Origin: Hyphomicrobiales bacterium
Lineage (GTDB): Bacteria > Pseudomonadota > Alphaproteobacteria > Rhizobiales > Rhizobiaceae
Direction of reading: 5' to 3'
Assembly: GCA_900467185.1 (NCBI GenBank)
Contig: UBPA01000007.1
Coordinates: forward strand, 310,001-374,000
Length of the DNA: 64,000 nt
Made by a program: the position numbers and the translations under genes. Numbering within the stretch: position 1 is the first letter of the stretch; each line of letters opens with the position of its first letter. The notes under the pieces were generated by a model, which saw only the letters and a list, made by a program, of their open reading frames with translations, searched no databases and was not told the DNA's origin. Shown here piece after piece: positions 47,674 through 57,556 of this stretch.

Positions 47674-48858
47674 TCAACCCTGTTTCGGTTTATAAACCAG
47701 GCGAACCAGGGAAAGCACGATGTAGAGGCCGAAGAATCCGGCGATCGACCACGCGAACCCGTCATTGCCGAACACATCCATGGAGGCGCCGATGACCTGC
47801 GGCCCGGCCACGGTGCCCAGCGCGTAGCAGAACACGAAGGCGGCATTGGCGGCGGCGAGCTCCGGCCCGTGGAGCCGCGAGCCGAGATGGCTGAGCCCGA
47901 TCGTATAGAGCCCGGAGATGATGCCGCCCCAGAGCAGCAGGATCACCGCCAGCGCATACCAGTTGGTCGACAGGACGGGCAGGCAGAGCGCGCCGGCAAA
48001 GCCGATCACGGTCAGCGCCACGAGCAGCTTGCGACGGTCCTTCATGCGATCGGACAGAAGGCCGAGCGGTATCTGGAAGATGAGGTTTCCTACACCCATG
48101 ATGGTCAGAAGCAGCGCTGCCTGCGATTCGGAGAAACCGACGCGGGTGCCGTAGACCGGAAAGAGCGAGAGGCCGCCATATTCCACAGCGCCGAAGACGA
48201 AGACGGCGGCTGTCGCCATCGGCACCATGTAGACATACCGCAGGAAGTGCATTTCCGGCATCTCGTCGATGTCAGGGCTTTCCTTGCGGGCGATGATGAT
48301 CGGGATCGCACCCAGGAGGATGATGCCGGCGCCCACCGCGAACGGCAGGATGCCCTCGCTGCCGAGCAGGGAGAAGAGCAGGGGGCCGGCGGCGAACCCG
48401 AGCGACAGGACGGTGCCGTAAATGCCGAACACGAGCCCACGACGATGCGAGGGCGCCGTGGCGTTGATCCAGAACTCGGAGAGAACGAAGAGAATGGTGA
48501 TGCCGCTCTGGAAGACGATTCGCAGCGGGAACCACAGCCAGAAATTTTCGACGAAATAGAAGCCGAGCGCGGGCGCGGCCGCCAGCACCACGGCGGCCAC
48601 CATGACCTGCGCCACGCCGAACCGGTGGGCGAGCCGCGTTGTGAAGGAGGCGGCGACCATGGAGGCAAGGCCCGCCACGGTGGAGTTGAGGCCGATCAGC
48701 GTCGAGGAGACGCCGCGTCGTTCCATGATGAAGCTGAGCAGAGGCACGCCGAGGCCGATGGCGATGCCGACCGTGGTGACGGCAGCAAGGGCCGCGATCA
48801 GCGACAGCCAATGGATATCCTCAACCGGCCGAGACGAGCCAGGGGTCGTCTGAGACAT
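47674..48858 (-). CDS. Major facilitator superfamily transporter
   Basis: This 394-residue protein has about 12 TM helices in two halves. Family features are [20 protein letters not shown], the loop TTRLAHRFG, and in the second half [17 protein letters not shown], a variant of the MFS motif A. The closest pattern is the YcaD/UMF1-like group of sugar- or drug-type permeases, but no substrate can be assigned. The NUDIX gene starts 9 bases upstream on the same strand, so they are probably co-transcribed. Confidence 0.87.
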   Translation of the reverse strand: MSQTTPGSSRPVEDIHWLSLIAALAAVTTVGIAIGLGVPLLSFIMERRGVSSTLIGLNSTVAGLASMVAASFTTRLAHRFGVAQVMVAAVVLAAAPALGFYFVENFWLWFPLRIVFQSGITILFVLSEFWINATAPSHRRGLVFGIYGTVLSLGFAAGPLLFSLLGSEGILPFAVGAGIILLGAIPIIIARKESPDIDEMPEMHFLRYVYMVPMATAAVFVFGAVEYGGLSLFPVYGTRVGFSESQAALLLTIMGVGNLIFQIPLGLLSDRMKDRRKLLVALTVIGFAGALCLPVLSTNWYALAVILLLWGGIISGLYTIGLSHLGSRLHGPELAAANAAFVFCYALGTVAGPQVIGASMDVFGNDGFAWSIAGFFGLYIVLSLVRLVYKPKQG

Positions 48859-48867
48859 TCGGTGTCC

Positions 48868-49572
48868 TCACAGAAGATCGCGGATGGGTCGTCCATTCCG
48901 GACGTGGAAAAACGGCACGGTGCCGTCAAAGCCGAGCAGAGGGTCGGCGTCAAGCCTCGTGTGCAAGGCTTTGAGAATGCGCGCGGTGATATCGGGGATG
49001 GAAACCTCCGAAGGGTCGCCGACGGGAACCCAGCGCAGATCCTCGAGCTCCCGGCTGTCCTGCAGTCCGCCGAGGTCGAGATCGACTTCGTCGGTAAAGA
49101 GCGCGAAGAAATGGGTGTCGAATCGCCGTACGTGGCCGGGCGGTGTCAGTGCGCGGGCGACGTAACGCAGGCATGCGAGGTCGGGGCGGAAGGGGAGTTG
49201 GCCGGAACAGGACGGCCCCACCACGAGGCTCGTCTCCTCATGCAGCTCCCGCATGGCGGCCAGCGCGAGCGCACGCACGGCCGAAACGGACAGGCGCCCC
49301 CGATAGATGCCGACCAGCCGGTCGATCAGCGGCGCGGGCAGGTCGCTCGCAAAGGCAATCCTGTGATCGCCCGGATCCCGTCGCCCGCCGGGGAAGACGT
49401 GCACATCGGGCATGAAGGCGTGTTTCTTGCTGCGCCGGCCGACGAGCACGCGCGTCCCGCCATCGCGCCGGTCGAGAAGGAGGATGGAGGCCGCAAGCCG
49501 CGGGCGCAGCGCCTTTGCCGGTGCGGGCACCGCCTCGGATGTGCCGCCGGTCGCGGCATCATCGCTGCGCAT
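48868..49572 (-). CDS. NUDIX hydrolase
   Basis: This 234-residue protein has the NUDIX fold: ILLLDRRDGGTRVLVGRRS, VFPGGRRDPGDH, and the helix AAMRELHEETSLVV. Between the GG and the RE-EE helix there are about 40 extra residues, as in the NUDT19/RNU7-like CoA diphosphatase group. It hydrolyses a nucleotide-diphosphate-linked compound, possibly a CoA derivative; the substrate is unproven. Its ATG shares one base with the stop of the DUF983 gene. Confidence 0.85.
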   Translation of the reverse strand: MRSDDAATGGTSEAVPAPAKALRPRLAASILLLDRRDGGTRVLVGRRSKKHAFMPDVHVFPGGRRDPGDHRIAFASDLPAPLIDRLVGIYRGRLSVSAVRALALAAMRELHEETSLVVGPSCSGQLPFRPDLACLRYVARALTPPGHVRRFDTHFFALFTDEVDLDLGGLQDSRELEDLRWVPVGDPSEVSIPDITARILKALHTRLDADPLLGFDGTVPFFHVRNGRPIRDLL

Positions 49573-50051
49573 CAGCTGAGGCCCTGCGGCGGCAAGTCGT
49601 CTTCAGGCCGATCCTCGTGCCCGCCGAAGCCATGCATCCGCAACGCCCATTGCAGCCCGACGACGCCGCCCTTGACCGGCTGCATGAGGGCGATGGAGCC
49701 GGCGATCGTGATCGGCACCCAGATGGCAAGATGCTGCCAGTTCGACAGCGTCACCAGCATTTCCGTCATCATGAAGCCTCCGAGCACCAGGTGACCGACG
49801 ATCGTGACGACGATATACGGCGGAAAGTCGTCGGCGCGATGATGATGAAGCGCTTCTCCACAGACGGAGCAGGTGTCGTTGACCTTGAGGAACCGGCCGA
49901 ACATGCGCCCCTGGCCGCAGTTGGGGCAGCGGTTGAGAAGCCCGCGTCGGATCGAGCGCCCGACCGGGCGTTCGCTGATCGAAGAATCGCCGAGATGCAG
50001 TGTCGCTGCTCCGGGCCCGATGTCGCTGTCTCTCATGTCACCGTCCGCCAT
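49572..50051 (-). CDS. DUF983 family membrane protein
   Basis: This 159-residue protein carries two CxxC knuckles near the N-terminus (RCPNCGQGRMF and TCSVCGEALHHH) that probably bind a metal, followed by two TM helices (PYIVVTIVGHLVLGGFMM and AIWVPITIAGSIALMQPV). This layout is that of DUF983. Its function is unknown. It lies between rnr (5 bases upstream) and the NUDIX gene with tight spacing, implying an operon topA-rnr-DUF983-NUDIX-MFS. Confidence 0.87.
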   Translation of the reverse strand: MADGDMRDSDIGPGAATLHLGDSSISERPVGRSIRRGLLNRCPNCGQGRMFGRFLKVNDTCSVCGEALHHHRADDFPPYIVVTIVGHLVLGGFMMTEMLVTLSNWQHLAIWVPITIAGSIALMQPVKGGVVGLQWALRMHGFGGHEDRPEDDLPPQGLS

Positions 50052-50056
50052 CCGGG

Positions 50057-52429
50057 TCAGCGCCGGCCGCGCGGCGGGCGGGTGCCGGGCGCCTTGCGCG
50101 CGCCGGCCTTGTCGCGGCGTCCTGCCTTGTGGAAGGACCGCGTCGCCGTCGCCATCTTACGCCCCTCGTCCAGCATCTCGAAGCGCAGGGCGCCGGCCAG
50201 CGGCACGGCATCGACCAGCTTCACCCGCACCTCGTCGCCGAGACGGTAGCCGAGACCGGTCTTGTCGCCGACCAGCGCCATATGCGCCTCGTCGAAGATG
50301 AAATAGTCCCGCCCGAGCGTCGAGATCGGCACGAACCCGTCGGCGCCATACTGCGGCAGGGAGATGAACAGGCCCGACTTGGTGACGCCGGACACGCGGC
50401 CGTCGAACTCCTCGTTGACGCGGCCGCTCAGGTGATGGGCGATCAGCCGGTCGATCGTGTCGCGCTCCGCCGCCATCGCACGCCGCTCGAATGTCGAGAT
50501 CTCCGCGGCGATGTCTTCCAGCGCGCCTTCCTCGGCGGGCGTGATGGCGCCTTCGCCGAGCCCCAGCGATCCGACCAGCGCCCGGTGCACGATCAAGTCG
50601 GCATAGCGCCGGATGGGCGAGGTGAAGTGGGCGTATTTCATCAGGTTCAGGCCGAAATGGCCGATATTCTCGGGGCTGTAGACCGCCTGGCTCTGCGAGC
50701 GCAGCACCATCTGGTTGACGATGGTTTCGTAGGGCTGCTCTTCGGCTTTCGCGAGGATGCCGTTGAAGTGGTTGGCGCGCATGTTGCCACCTTTGACCAG
50801 CGTCAGGTCGAGCGTCGCCAGAAACTCGCGCAGCGTCTCCTGCTTGGCGAGCGAGGGCGCATCGTGGACGCGGTAGACGAGCGGCTGACGCTTGATCTCC
50901 AGCGTTTCGGCAGCCGCCACATTTGCCTGGATCATCATCTCCTCGATCAGCTTGTGCGCATCGAGCCGGTCCGGCACGAAGACGCGATCAACCGTGCCGT
51001 CCGGCTTCAGGAGGATCTTGCGCTCGGGCATGTTGAGTTCGAGCGGCTGGCGCCGGTTCCGCCCGATCGTGAGGATACGATAGGCGTCCCAGAGCGGCTT
51101 GAGGATGGGCTCCAGCAGCGGGCCGGTCTGGTCGTCCGGCGCGCCGTCGATCGCGGCCTGGGCCTGGTTGTAGGAGAGCTTGGCGGCACTCTTCATCATG
51201 ATGCGATGGAAGGTATGCCCGATCTTTCGGCCTTCGCGGGTGAAGCGCATGCGCACCGCCAGCGCCGGCCGGTCCACCGCTTCCTTGAGGGAGCACAGCT
51301 CGTTGGAAATGCGCTCGGGCAGCATGGGCACGACCCGGTCCGGGAAGTAGACCGAGTTGCCGCGCTTCAGCGCCTCGTTGTCGAGTGCGGATTTCGGGCG
51401 AACGTACCAGGAGACGTCAGCAATCGCGACGGTGACGATCACGCCGCCCTCGTTCTCCGGCGATGTGTCGGGTTCCGCATGCACCGCGTCGTCATGGTCC
51501 TTGGCGTCCGCGGGGTCGATGGTGATCAGCGGCAGGGACCGCCAGTCCTCCCGATGCGACATGGTCGCGGGGCCGGCAGCGTCGGCTTCGCGGATGACGC
51601 TGTCGGGGAAGATATAGGGAATGCCATGCGCGTGGATGGCGATCATCGAGATCGCCTTTTCCGAAGAGACCGAACCGATGATCGACTTCACTTCGGCCTT
51701 GGCCAGTCCGAACCGGCCGGAGCGGACGATCTCGACCTCGACCAGATCCCCGTCCTTCGCCTCGCCGACGCCGCTCGCCTCGACGTCCATCTCCTCGCCG
51801 CGCTTGTCGATCGGCATGATGCGGCCGGTGCCGGCCGGCATTTCGCGGAAGACGCCGAGCGCTGCATTGGCGCTGCGGCGGCGGTCGAGCACCTTGACGA
51901 TGCGAGCCGTGTAGGCCGGGCCCGTCGGCTCCTTGGAGGGGAAGATCTTGGCGAGAACCCGGTCGCCGATGCCGCCGACGGGCATCTTGCCCTTGGCTTT
52001 GGCAACGCTCGACTGGCGGATGAGGACGGCGGGTGCGACGCCGGCATCGTCGGGCCACTCGGCCGGACGGGCGACGAGTTCGCCGTCCTTGTCGCGCGTG
52101 GTGATGTCGAGAACGGTCACCGGGGGCAGGGCGCCCGGCCGGACGAGGGACTTGCGCTTCTTCTCCACGAGGCCGTCGTCCTCGAGATCCCGCAGAGCCG
52201 CCTTCAGCTCGATGCGCGCTTCACCCTTGAGGCCGAACGCCCGAGAAATCTCGCGCTTGGAGGCCTTGTCGGGGTTCTCCGCGATGAAGCGCATGAGCAC
52301 GTCGCGCGGTGGTACGGCGCCGTGGATGATGGGTGCATCATCGGCCGGCGGCAGCACCGTGCCCGCACGGGCCAGCCGGACCGAGGGCTTTACGGTCCGT
52401 CTCATGCCGATGCGGGGCGATTTGCTCAC
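50057..52429 (-). CDS. rnr: Ribonuclease R
   Basis: This 790-residue processive 3'-5' exoribonuclease degrades structured RNA. The N-terminus has a winged-helix region (RDVLMRFIAENPDKASKREI) and cold-shock domains. The RNB catalytic centre is ITIDPADAKDHDD with Asp305, Asp311, Asp313 and Asp314, and a C-terminal S1 domain (FDGRVSGVTKSGLFISLPQY) ends in a basic Arg/Gly/Lys tail. The start is GTG at 52429, supported by AAGGGA just upstream and by its position three bases after topA. Confidence 0.94.
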   Translation of the reverse strand: MSKSPRIGMRRTVKPSVRLARAGTVLPPADDAPIIHGAVPPRDVLMRFIAENPDKASKREISRAFGLKGEARIELKAALRDLEDDGLVEKKRKSLVRPGALPPVTVLDITTRDKDGELVARPAEWPDDAGVAPAVLIRQSSVAKAKGKMPVGGIGDRVLAKIFPSKEPTGPAYTARIVKVLDRRRSANAALGVFREMPAGTGRIMPIDKRGEEMDVEASGVGEAKDGDLVEVEIVRSGRFGLAKAEVKSIIGSVSSEKAISMIAIHAHGIPYIFPDSVIREADAAGPATMSHREDWRSLPLITIDPADAKDHDDAVHAEPDTSPENEGGVIVTVAIADVSWYVRPKSALDNEALKRGNSVYFPDRVVPMLPERISNELCSLKEAVDRPALAVRMRFTREGRKIGHTFHRIMMKSAAKLSYNQAQAAIDGAPDDQTGPLLEPILKPLWDAYRILTIGRNRRQPLELNMPERKILLKPDGTVDRVFVPDRLDAHKLIEEMMIQANVAAAETLEIKRQPLVYRVHDAPSLAKQETLREFLATLDLTLVKGGNMRANHFNGILAKAEEQPYETIVNQMVLRSQSQAVYSPENIGHFGLNLMKYAHFTSPIRRYADLIVHRALVGSLGLGEGAITPAEEGALEDIAAEISTFERRAMAAERDTIDRLIAHHLSGRVNEEFDGRVSGVTKSGLFISLPQYGADGFVPISTLGRDYFIFDEAHMALVGDKTGLGYRLGDEVRVKLVDAVPLAGALRFEMLDEGRKMATATRSFHKAGRRDKAGARKAPGTRPPRGRR

Positions 52430-52432
52430 GGT

Positions 52433-55144
52433 CTATCCCTTCTGTGCCTTGGCGGCCGCCGCGGTCTTGGGTTTTGCGGCAGCCTTCGTCTTTGTCGTCG
52501 TCTTCGTCGCAGGCTTGGCCTTTGCGGCGGCGCGCGGCTTGGCGGCCTTTTCATCGCCGTCCGCTGCCGCCTTGGCCTTGGCAGGCTTTGCAGCCTTCGC
52601 CTTGACCGCCTTCGCCTTCACGGGTTTCGCCTTGCCGGCCCGTTCGGCCAGCAGCGGCAATGCCTCTTCAAGCGTCACCGATGTCGGATCCTTGCCCTTA
52701 GGCAGCGTCGCGTTCACCTTGCCCCAGTTGACATAGGGTCCGTAACGCCCGTCGCGAACGGTAATCGCACCGCCATCGGGATGTTCCCCGAGGTCCTTCA
52801 GCGCGGCTACGGCCGCGCCGCGCCCGGCCGGGCCCTTGGACGCCTTGTCCGCCAGCACCGAAACGGCGCGGTTGAGGCCGATCGAGAACACGTCCTCGAT
52901 GGTCTCGACATTCGCATATTTCCCGTCATGCAGGATGAACGGCCCGTAGCGGCCGAGGCCGGACGAGATCATCTTGCCGGATTCCGGATGCTGGCCGATA
53001 TCGCGCGGAAGCGACAGGAGCGCCAGCGCCTTCTCATGGTCGATGCTCGCCGGCGTCCAGCCCTTGGGCAGGCTGGAGCGCTTGGCCTCCTTGCCTTCGC
53101 CGCGCTGGACATACGGGCCGAAACGGCCGTTGCGCAGGGTGATCTCCTCGTCCGTATGCGGGTCCTTGCCCATCGCCTGCGGCTCGTTCGACGCCTGCGC
53201 TTCCGCATCGCCGTCCGAGGACAGCTGGCGGGTGAAATTGCAGTCGGGATAGTTCGAGCAGCCGACGAACGCGCCGTATTTGCCGAGCTTCAGCGACAGC
53301 TTGCCGGTGCCGCAGACCTGACAGATCCGCGGATCGCTGCCATCCTCGCGCTTGGGGAAGACGAGCGGTGCGAGCTCCTCGTTCAGCGCATCAAGGACAT
53401 TGGTGACCCGCAGTTCCTTGGTATCTTCGATCTGCGCGAAGAAATCCTTCCAGAAGTCGCGAAGCACGTCCTTCCAGTTGAGTTCGCCGGCCGAGATCCG
53501 GTCGAGCTTCTCTTCGAGCGAGGCCGTGAAGTCGTATTCGACATAGCGATGGAAGAAACTCTCGAGGAACGCCGTCACGAGGCGTCCCTTGGCTTCCGGG
53601 ATCAGCTTGCGCTTGTCGATGACGACATATTCGCGGTCGCGCAGGGTGGCGAGCGTCGAGGCGTAGGTCGAGGGACGGCCGATGCCGAGCTCTTCCATGC
53701 GCTTGATCAGGCTCGCTTCCGAATAGCGCGGCGGCGGCTCGGTGAAATGCTGGCTCGCATTGATCTTCTGCTTGGCGACGCTCTCGCGCGCCTTGATCTC
53801 CGGCAGGCGGCCTTCATCCTCGCCGTCGTCGCTCTGCTCGCCGTCTTCCTTCTGGTCCGTATAGGCGGCGATGAAGCCGTCGAAGCGGATGACGGAGCCC
53901 ACGGCCCGCAGGCCGGCCTTGCGGTCGCCGTTCTCGGCCAGAATCTCGACGGTCGTCCGTTCGATCTCGGCCGAGGCCATCTGGCTGGCGATGCCGCGCT
54001 TCCAGATCAGGTCGTAGAGGCGCAGCTGGTCGGCATCGAGGAAGCGGCGCAGCTGGTCCGGCGTGCGGGTGAAGTCCGTCGGGCGGATCGCCTCGTGGGC
54101 TTCCTGCGCGTTCTTGGCCTTGGTCGAATAGAGCCGGGCTTTCTCCGGCACGTAGCGCGCGCCGAACTGGTCGCCGATGGCGCTGCGGGCGGCGTCGATC
54201 GCTTCCGAGGCCATCTGCACGCCGTCGGTACGCATATAGGTGATGAGACCGACCGTCTCGCCGCCGAGGTCGAGACCTTCGTAGAGACGCTGGGCGACCT
54301 GCATGGTGCGCGAGGCCGAGAAGCCGAGCTTGGAGGATGCCGCCTGCTGCAGCGTCGATGTGGTGAAGGGCGGCGAGGGGTTGCGCTTGACCGGCTTCGC
54401 CTCGACGGTATCCACGACATAGGACGCGCCTTCGAGCAGCGCCTTCAGATCGTTTGCCTGCTCCCCATTGCCGACCGAGCGCGCCTGCAGGCGCTTTCCG
54501 TCGGCGGCCACCAGGCGGGCTTCGAAGTCGTCGCCGCGCGGCGTTTTCAGGATGGCGGAGAGGTTCCAGTATTCTTCGGAGACGAACCGCTCGATCTCCG
54601 ACTCACGGTCGCAGACGAGGCGCAGCGCGACGGACTGCACGCGGCCGGCCGACCGGGCGCCGGGCAGCTTGCGCCACAGCACCGGCGACAGGTTGAAGCC
54701 GACGAGATAGTCCAGCGCGCGGCGTGCCAGATAGGCGTCCACCAGCGGCACGTCGATATCGCGCGGATTGGCCATCGCATCGAGCACGGCCTTCTTTGTG
54801 ATGGCGTTGAAGACGACGCGGCTCACCGGCTTGTCGCCGATCAGCTTCTTTTTGCGCAGGAGATCGAGCACATGCCAGGAGATCGCTTCACCTTCGCGAT
54901 CCGGGTCGGTCGCGAGAATGAGGCCGTCGGCGTTCTTCAGCGCCGCGCCGATATCGTTCATCCGCTTGGCGGACGCGCTGTCCACCTCCCACAGCATGGC
55001 GAAGTCTTCGTCGGGCTTGACCGAGCCGTCTTTGGCCGGAAGGTCGCGAACGTGACCGAACGAGGCCAGGACCGTGTAGCCGGGGCCGAGATACTTGTTG
55101 ATGGTCTTTGCTTTGGCCGGCGATTCAACGACGACGACATTCAT
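52433..55144 (-). CDS. topA: DNA topoisomerase I (type IA)
   Basis: This 903-residue enzyme relaxes negative supercoils. The Toprim domain starts at once (MNVVVVESPAKAKTINKYLG) with acidic DPDREGE (Asp80, Asp82, Glu86). The catalytic Tyr303 is in GLITYMRTDG. A single Cys4 zinc ribbon (CQVCGTGKL ... GCSNYPDC, near residue 600) is followed by repeated GRFGPYV-type C-terminal repeats and a Lys/Ala-rich tail. In-frame ATGs at 55150 and 55162 are possible starts; 55144 gives the family N-terminus. A hairpin GTGACGG/CCGTCAC (55175-55199) lies in the leader. Confidence 0.95.
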   Translation of the reverse strand: MNVVVVESPAKAKTINKYLGPGYTVLASFGHVRDLPAKDGSVKPDEDFAMLWEVDSASAKRMNDIGAALKNADGLILATDPDREGEAISWHVLDLLRKKKLIGDKPVSRVVFNAITKKAVLDAMANPRDIDVPLVDAYLARRALDYLVGFNLSPVLWRKLPGARSAGRVQSVALRLVCDRESEIERFVSEEYWNLSAILKTPRGDDFEARLVAADGKRLQARSVGNGEQANDLKALLEGASYVVDTVEAKPVKRNPSPPFTTSTLQQAASSKLGFSASRTMQVAQRLYEGLDLGGETVGLITYMRTDGVQMASEAIDAARSAIGDQFGARYVPEKARLYSTKAKNAQEAHEAIRPTDFTRTPDQLRRFLDADQLRLYDLIWKRGIASQMASAEIERTTVEILAENGDRKAGLRAVGSVIRFDGFIAAYTDQKEDGEQSDDGEDEGRLPEIKARESVAKQKINASQHFTEPPPRYSEASLIKRMEELGIGRPSTYASTLATLRDREYVVIDKRKLIPEAKGRLVTAFLESFFHRYVEYDFTASLEEKLDRISAGELNWKDVLRDFWKDFFAQIEDTKELRVTNVLDALNEELAPLVFPKREDGSDPRICQVCGTGKLSLKLGKYGAFVGCSNYPDCNFTRQLSSDGDAEAQASNEPQAMGKDPHTDEEITLRNGRFGPYVQRGEGKEAKRSSLPKGWTPASIDHEKALALLSLPRDIGQHPESGKMISSGLGRYGPFILHDGKYANVETIEDVFSIGLNRAVSVLADKASKGPAGRGAAVAALKDLGEHPDGGAITVRDGRYGPYVNWGKVNATLPKGKDPTSVTLEEALPLLAERAGKAKPVKAKAVKAKAAKPAKAKAAADGDEKAAKPRAAAKAKPATKTTTKTKAAAKPKTAAAAKAQKG

Positions 55145-55553
55145 GGTCATAGGATTCAGCAACCATAGAGAGGGGTGACGGACTTCCCTCAGCCGTCACG
55201 CCGGGAACTTTTGAAGCCCCGACATGGAGGGGGATTTCGTCGCGGTCAAGTGGCGACCATGAAATTAGCCAGTTTGCATGAAGGATCGACAAGCCCGCAA
55301 CCTCTTCATTTACAGGCCTTTGATGCTCCTTCGACCAAGCATCGTACCCGACGGCCCGTCGGCCCGGAATACAACGCGCCACAACTTTGAGGGGATAATG
55401 TTATGATTGCAATTAGGAATATTTGCGTTATCGTCTGCCGGAGAAGAGAGAGTGCACCGAGGGACAGGCGGTGGTGATAGCCTCACAGGTTGTCGCCGCG
55501 TGTGCTGTCGGCTGCCCGCTCGGGATAAAGGCAAAGCCCAACAGGACGTTTTC
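55145..55553. other. Divergent spacer between topA and the 85-aa gene
   Basis: These 409 bases hold the topA leader hairpin (55175-55199) and an AT-rich stretch at 55385-55435 (GGGGATAATGTTATGATTGC) that may be a promoter region. A 28-codon frame from the ATG at 55402 has a weak GGGG site and unconvincing codons. I do not annotate a gene here. Confidence 0.4.
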
Positions 55554-55811
55554 ATGGTGCCCGTATATAATGACGCTTCTGTTCCCGCGACGCCTGACGA
55601 CGAGAGCTTTGCCTATATTCGTCAGATGCTCGGTGAGCTGCGCGGCGTCGCCGACGAAAAGGGCGCGGACATGCTCTGCTACCTCCTGGAGATGGCCTAT
55701 GTCGAGGCGGGCGACCTGATGTCCGGCCGCCGCGCCCTGTCACCCAAGGGGCTCAAGAGAAACGAGGCCGCCGGGGTGGCGGTGAAGCCGGCCGGCAAGA
55801 TCAAGCTCTAG
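55554..55811 (+). CDS. Conserved small alphaproteobacterial protein, 85 aa
   Basis: The ATG at 55554 follows ACAGGACG. The core [31 protein letters not shown] ... [15 protein letters not shown] is a helical segment that I recall from many rhizobial hypothetical proteins, and the tail is basic. There is no catalytic motif. The last 72 bases overlap the 3' end of dprA on the other strand, and both frames look genuine. Function is unknown. Confidence 0.75.
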   Translation: MVPVYNDASVPATPDDESFAYIRQMLGELRGVADEKGADMLCYLLEMAYVEAGDLMSGRRALSPKGLKRNEAAGVAVKPAGKIKL

Positions 55812-56912
55812 CAGCACCAGATAGACCGCCGAGGCGGGACATCCCGTATGGCGGATGATGTCGTCGGTCTCGACCGGTGTCGGGCCCAGCGCATCGATGA
55901 TCGCGTCGCGCTCCCGGTCGCCTGGAAGCTCCGCTACCGGCCGGCGCGCCATGCCGATGTCCATCTCGCTCTCCGTCTCGCGCGCGAGCGGCTGGTCGAA
56001 GAGGTCGATGCGGCTGACCGGTGCCAGTGCTTCGAGAATGTCGCGCGCTTCCGTCGTCACCACGGCGCCGTCCTTGAGCAGACCATTGGTGCCGTGGCAC
56101 CGCGGGTCGAGCGGCGAACCCGGCACGGCAAAGACCAGACGTCCGAAATCGGCGGCGTAACGCGCCGTGATCAGCGATCCGGAGCGGCTTGCGGCCTCCA
56201 CGACGGCAAGCCCGAGCGCCACGCCGGCAATCAGCCGGTTGCGGCGCGGGAAGTCGCGCGCCCGGGGCTCCCATCCGAAGGGCATCTCGGAGATGGCAAG
56301 GCCTTGTCCCTCCGTGATCTCGTCGAGGAGCGGCACGTTCTCGGGCGGGTAGGGCTTGTCGATGCCGCCGGCGAGCACCGCGATCGTGCCGGTGTCGAGG
56401 CTCGCGCGATGGGCCGCGGTGTCGATGCCGCGGGCAAGACCGGAGATGATCGTATAACCGGACCTCCCGACGTCGCGGGCGATCATGGCGGCGAACTTGG
56501 CGCCGCTGATGGAGGCGTTGCGGGCGCCGACGATGCCGAGCGCCGGCGCGGTGCCGGTGGATGCGTGGCCCTTGACGGCCAGAAGCGGCGGCGCGCCATC
56601 GATCTGGCGAAGCGCTGCCGGATAGTCCGGTTCGCCAATACCGACGAATCGCGCGCCGCAGCGGGCGGCGATCGCCAGTTCGCGCTCGGCTTCCGCGACC
56701 GTGGCGATGCGGATCGCGCGCGTGGAGCCTCCACGGCGGGATAGTTCCGGGAGCATCTCCAAGGCCGTCTCGGCCGATCCGACATGATTGATAAGGTCAC
56801 GGAAGGTGACGGGGCCGACATTGTCGGAGCGGATGAGGCGCAGCCAGGCGATTCTTTGACGATCCGTCAGCGCGATGCCCTTACCACCCGGCCCCTTCGC
56901 GCTGTCGCTCAT
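55740..56912 (-). CDS. dprA: DNA-processing protein DprA
   Basis: This 390-residue protein of natural transformation loads RecA onto incoming single-stranded DNA. The N-terminal SAM-like/HhH region ([19 protein letters not shown]) precedes the Rossmann domain with GIVGARNAS (residues 127-135) and SGLARGID (157-164). PRRNRLIAG and [10 protein letters not shown] are further DprA landmarks. The C-terminal winged helix ([20 protein letters not shown]) is present. It stands six bases downstream of plsY on the same strand. Confidence 0.93.
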   Translation of the reverse strand: MSDSAKGPGGKGIALTDRQRIAWLRLIRSDNVGPVTFRDLINHVGSAETALEMLPELSRRGGSTRAIRIATVAEAERELAIAARCGARFVGIGEPDYPAALRQIDGAPPLLAVKGHASTGTAPALGIVGARNASISGAKFAAMIARDVGRSGYTIISGLARGIDTAAHRASLDTGTIAVLAGGIDKPYPPENVPLLDEITEGQGLAISEMPFGWEPRARDFPRRNRLIAGVALGLAVVEAASRSGSLITARYAADFGRLVFAVPGSPLDPRCHGTNGLLKDGAVVTTEARDILEALAPVSRIDLFDQPLARETESEMDIGMARRPVAELPGDRERDAIIDALGPTPVETDDIIRHTGCPASAVYLVLLELDLAGRLHRHPGGLVSLEPLG

Positions 56913-56918
56913 CGACGC

Positions 56919-57533
56919 TTATCCTTTCTGGCCGATCCGGCTTTCCGTTCCTGCGATCAGGCGCGCGATATTGGCGCGGTGCTTGATCCAGGTGATGACG
57001 CTCAGGACCACGAACAGAACACCGATGCGACCATAACCCGCAAACAGCAGCACGACCGGCACCACGATGGTGGCGACGAGCGCCGACAGCGAGGAATAGC
57101 GCGTGACCTTGGCGACGATCAGCCAGCAGGCGGCAAAGACCAGAACCACGAGAGGCGCAAGCCCGAGCAGCACGCCGATATAGGTCGCGATTCCCTTGCC
57201 GCCCTTGAAGCCGAGCCAGACCGGAAAGAGATGCCCGAGAAAGGCGCCGAACCCGGCGGCGATACCGGCCTCCGGGCCGAGGACGTGATAACCGACGGCG
57301 GCGGCCAGCGTGCCCTTCAGCGCGTCCAGCAGCAGCGTCGCTGCCGCGAGCTTCTTGTTGCCGGTGCGCAGCACGTTGGTGGCGCCGATATTGCCGGAGC
57401 CGATCTTGCGCACATCGCCAAGCCCGGCCGCCCGCGTCAGAATCAGGCCGAACGGGATCGAGCCGAGCAGATAGCCGAAAAGAAGGAAGCCGAGCGTCGG
57501 CAGAGCCGGCAGCGGCCAGATGAACACGTCCAT
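56919..57533 (-). CDS. plsY: Glycerol-3-phosphate acyltransferase PlsY
   Basis: This 204-residue inner-membrane enzyme transfers acyl groups from acyl-phosphate to glycerol 3-phosphate, the first step of phospholipid synthesis. The conserved motifs are GSGNIGATN (residues 45-53), [15 protein letters not shown] (100-114) and the third cytoplasmic-face motif [11 protein letters not shown]. There are about five TM helices. It sits between pyrC (23 bases upstream) and dprA (6 bases downstream). Confidence 0.94.
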   Translation of the reverse strand: MDVFIWPLPALPTLGFLLFGYLLGSIPFGLILTRAAGLGDVRKIGSGNIGATNVLRTGNKKLAAATLLLDALKGTLAAAVGYHVLGPEAGIAAGFGAFLGHLFPVWLGFKGGKGIATYIGVLLGLAPLVVLVFAACWLIVAKVTRYSSLSALVATIVVPVVLLFAGYGRIGVLFVVLSVITWIKHRANIARLIAGTESRIGQKG

Positions 57534-57556
57534 GAATGCCCCCTCGCGTCAGCCTC

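Noticed and set aside
50000-55168. Plus-strand open frame of 1722 codons
   Set aside because: It is the mirror frame of rnr and topA, both with full catalytic motifs on the minus strand. The product is His/Arg/Asp-rich without any domain.
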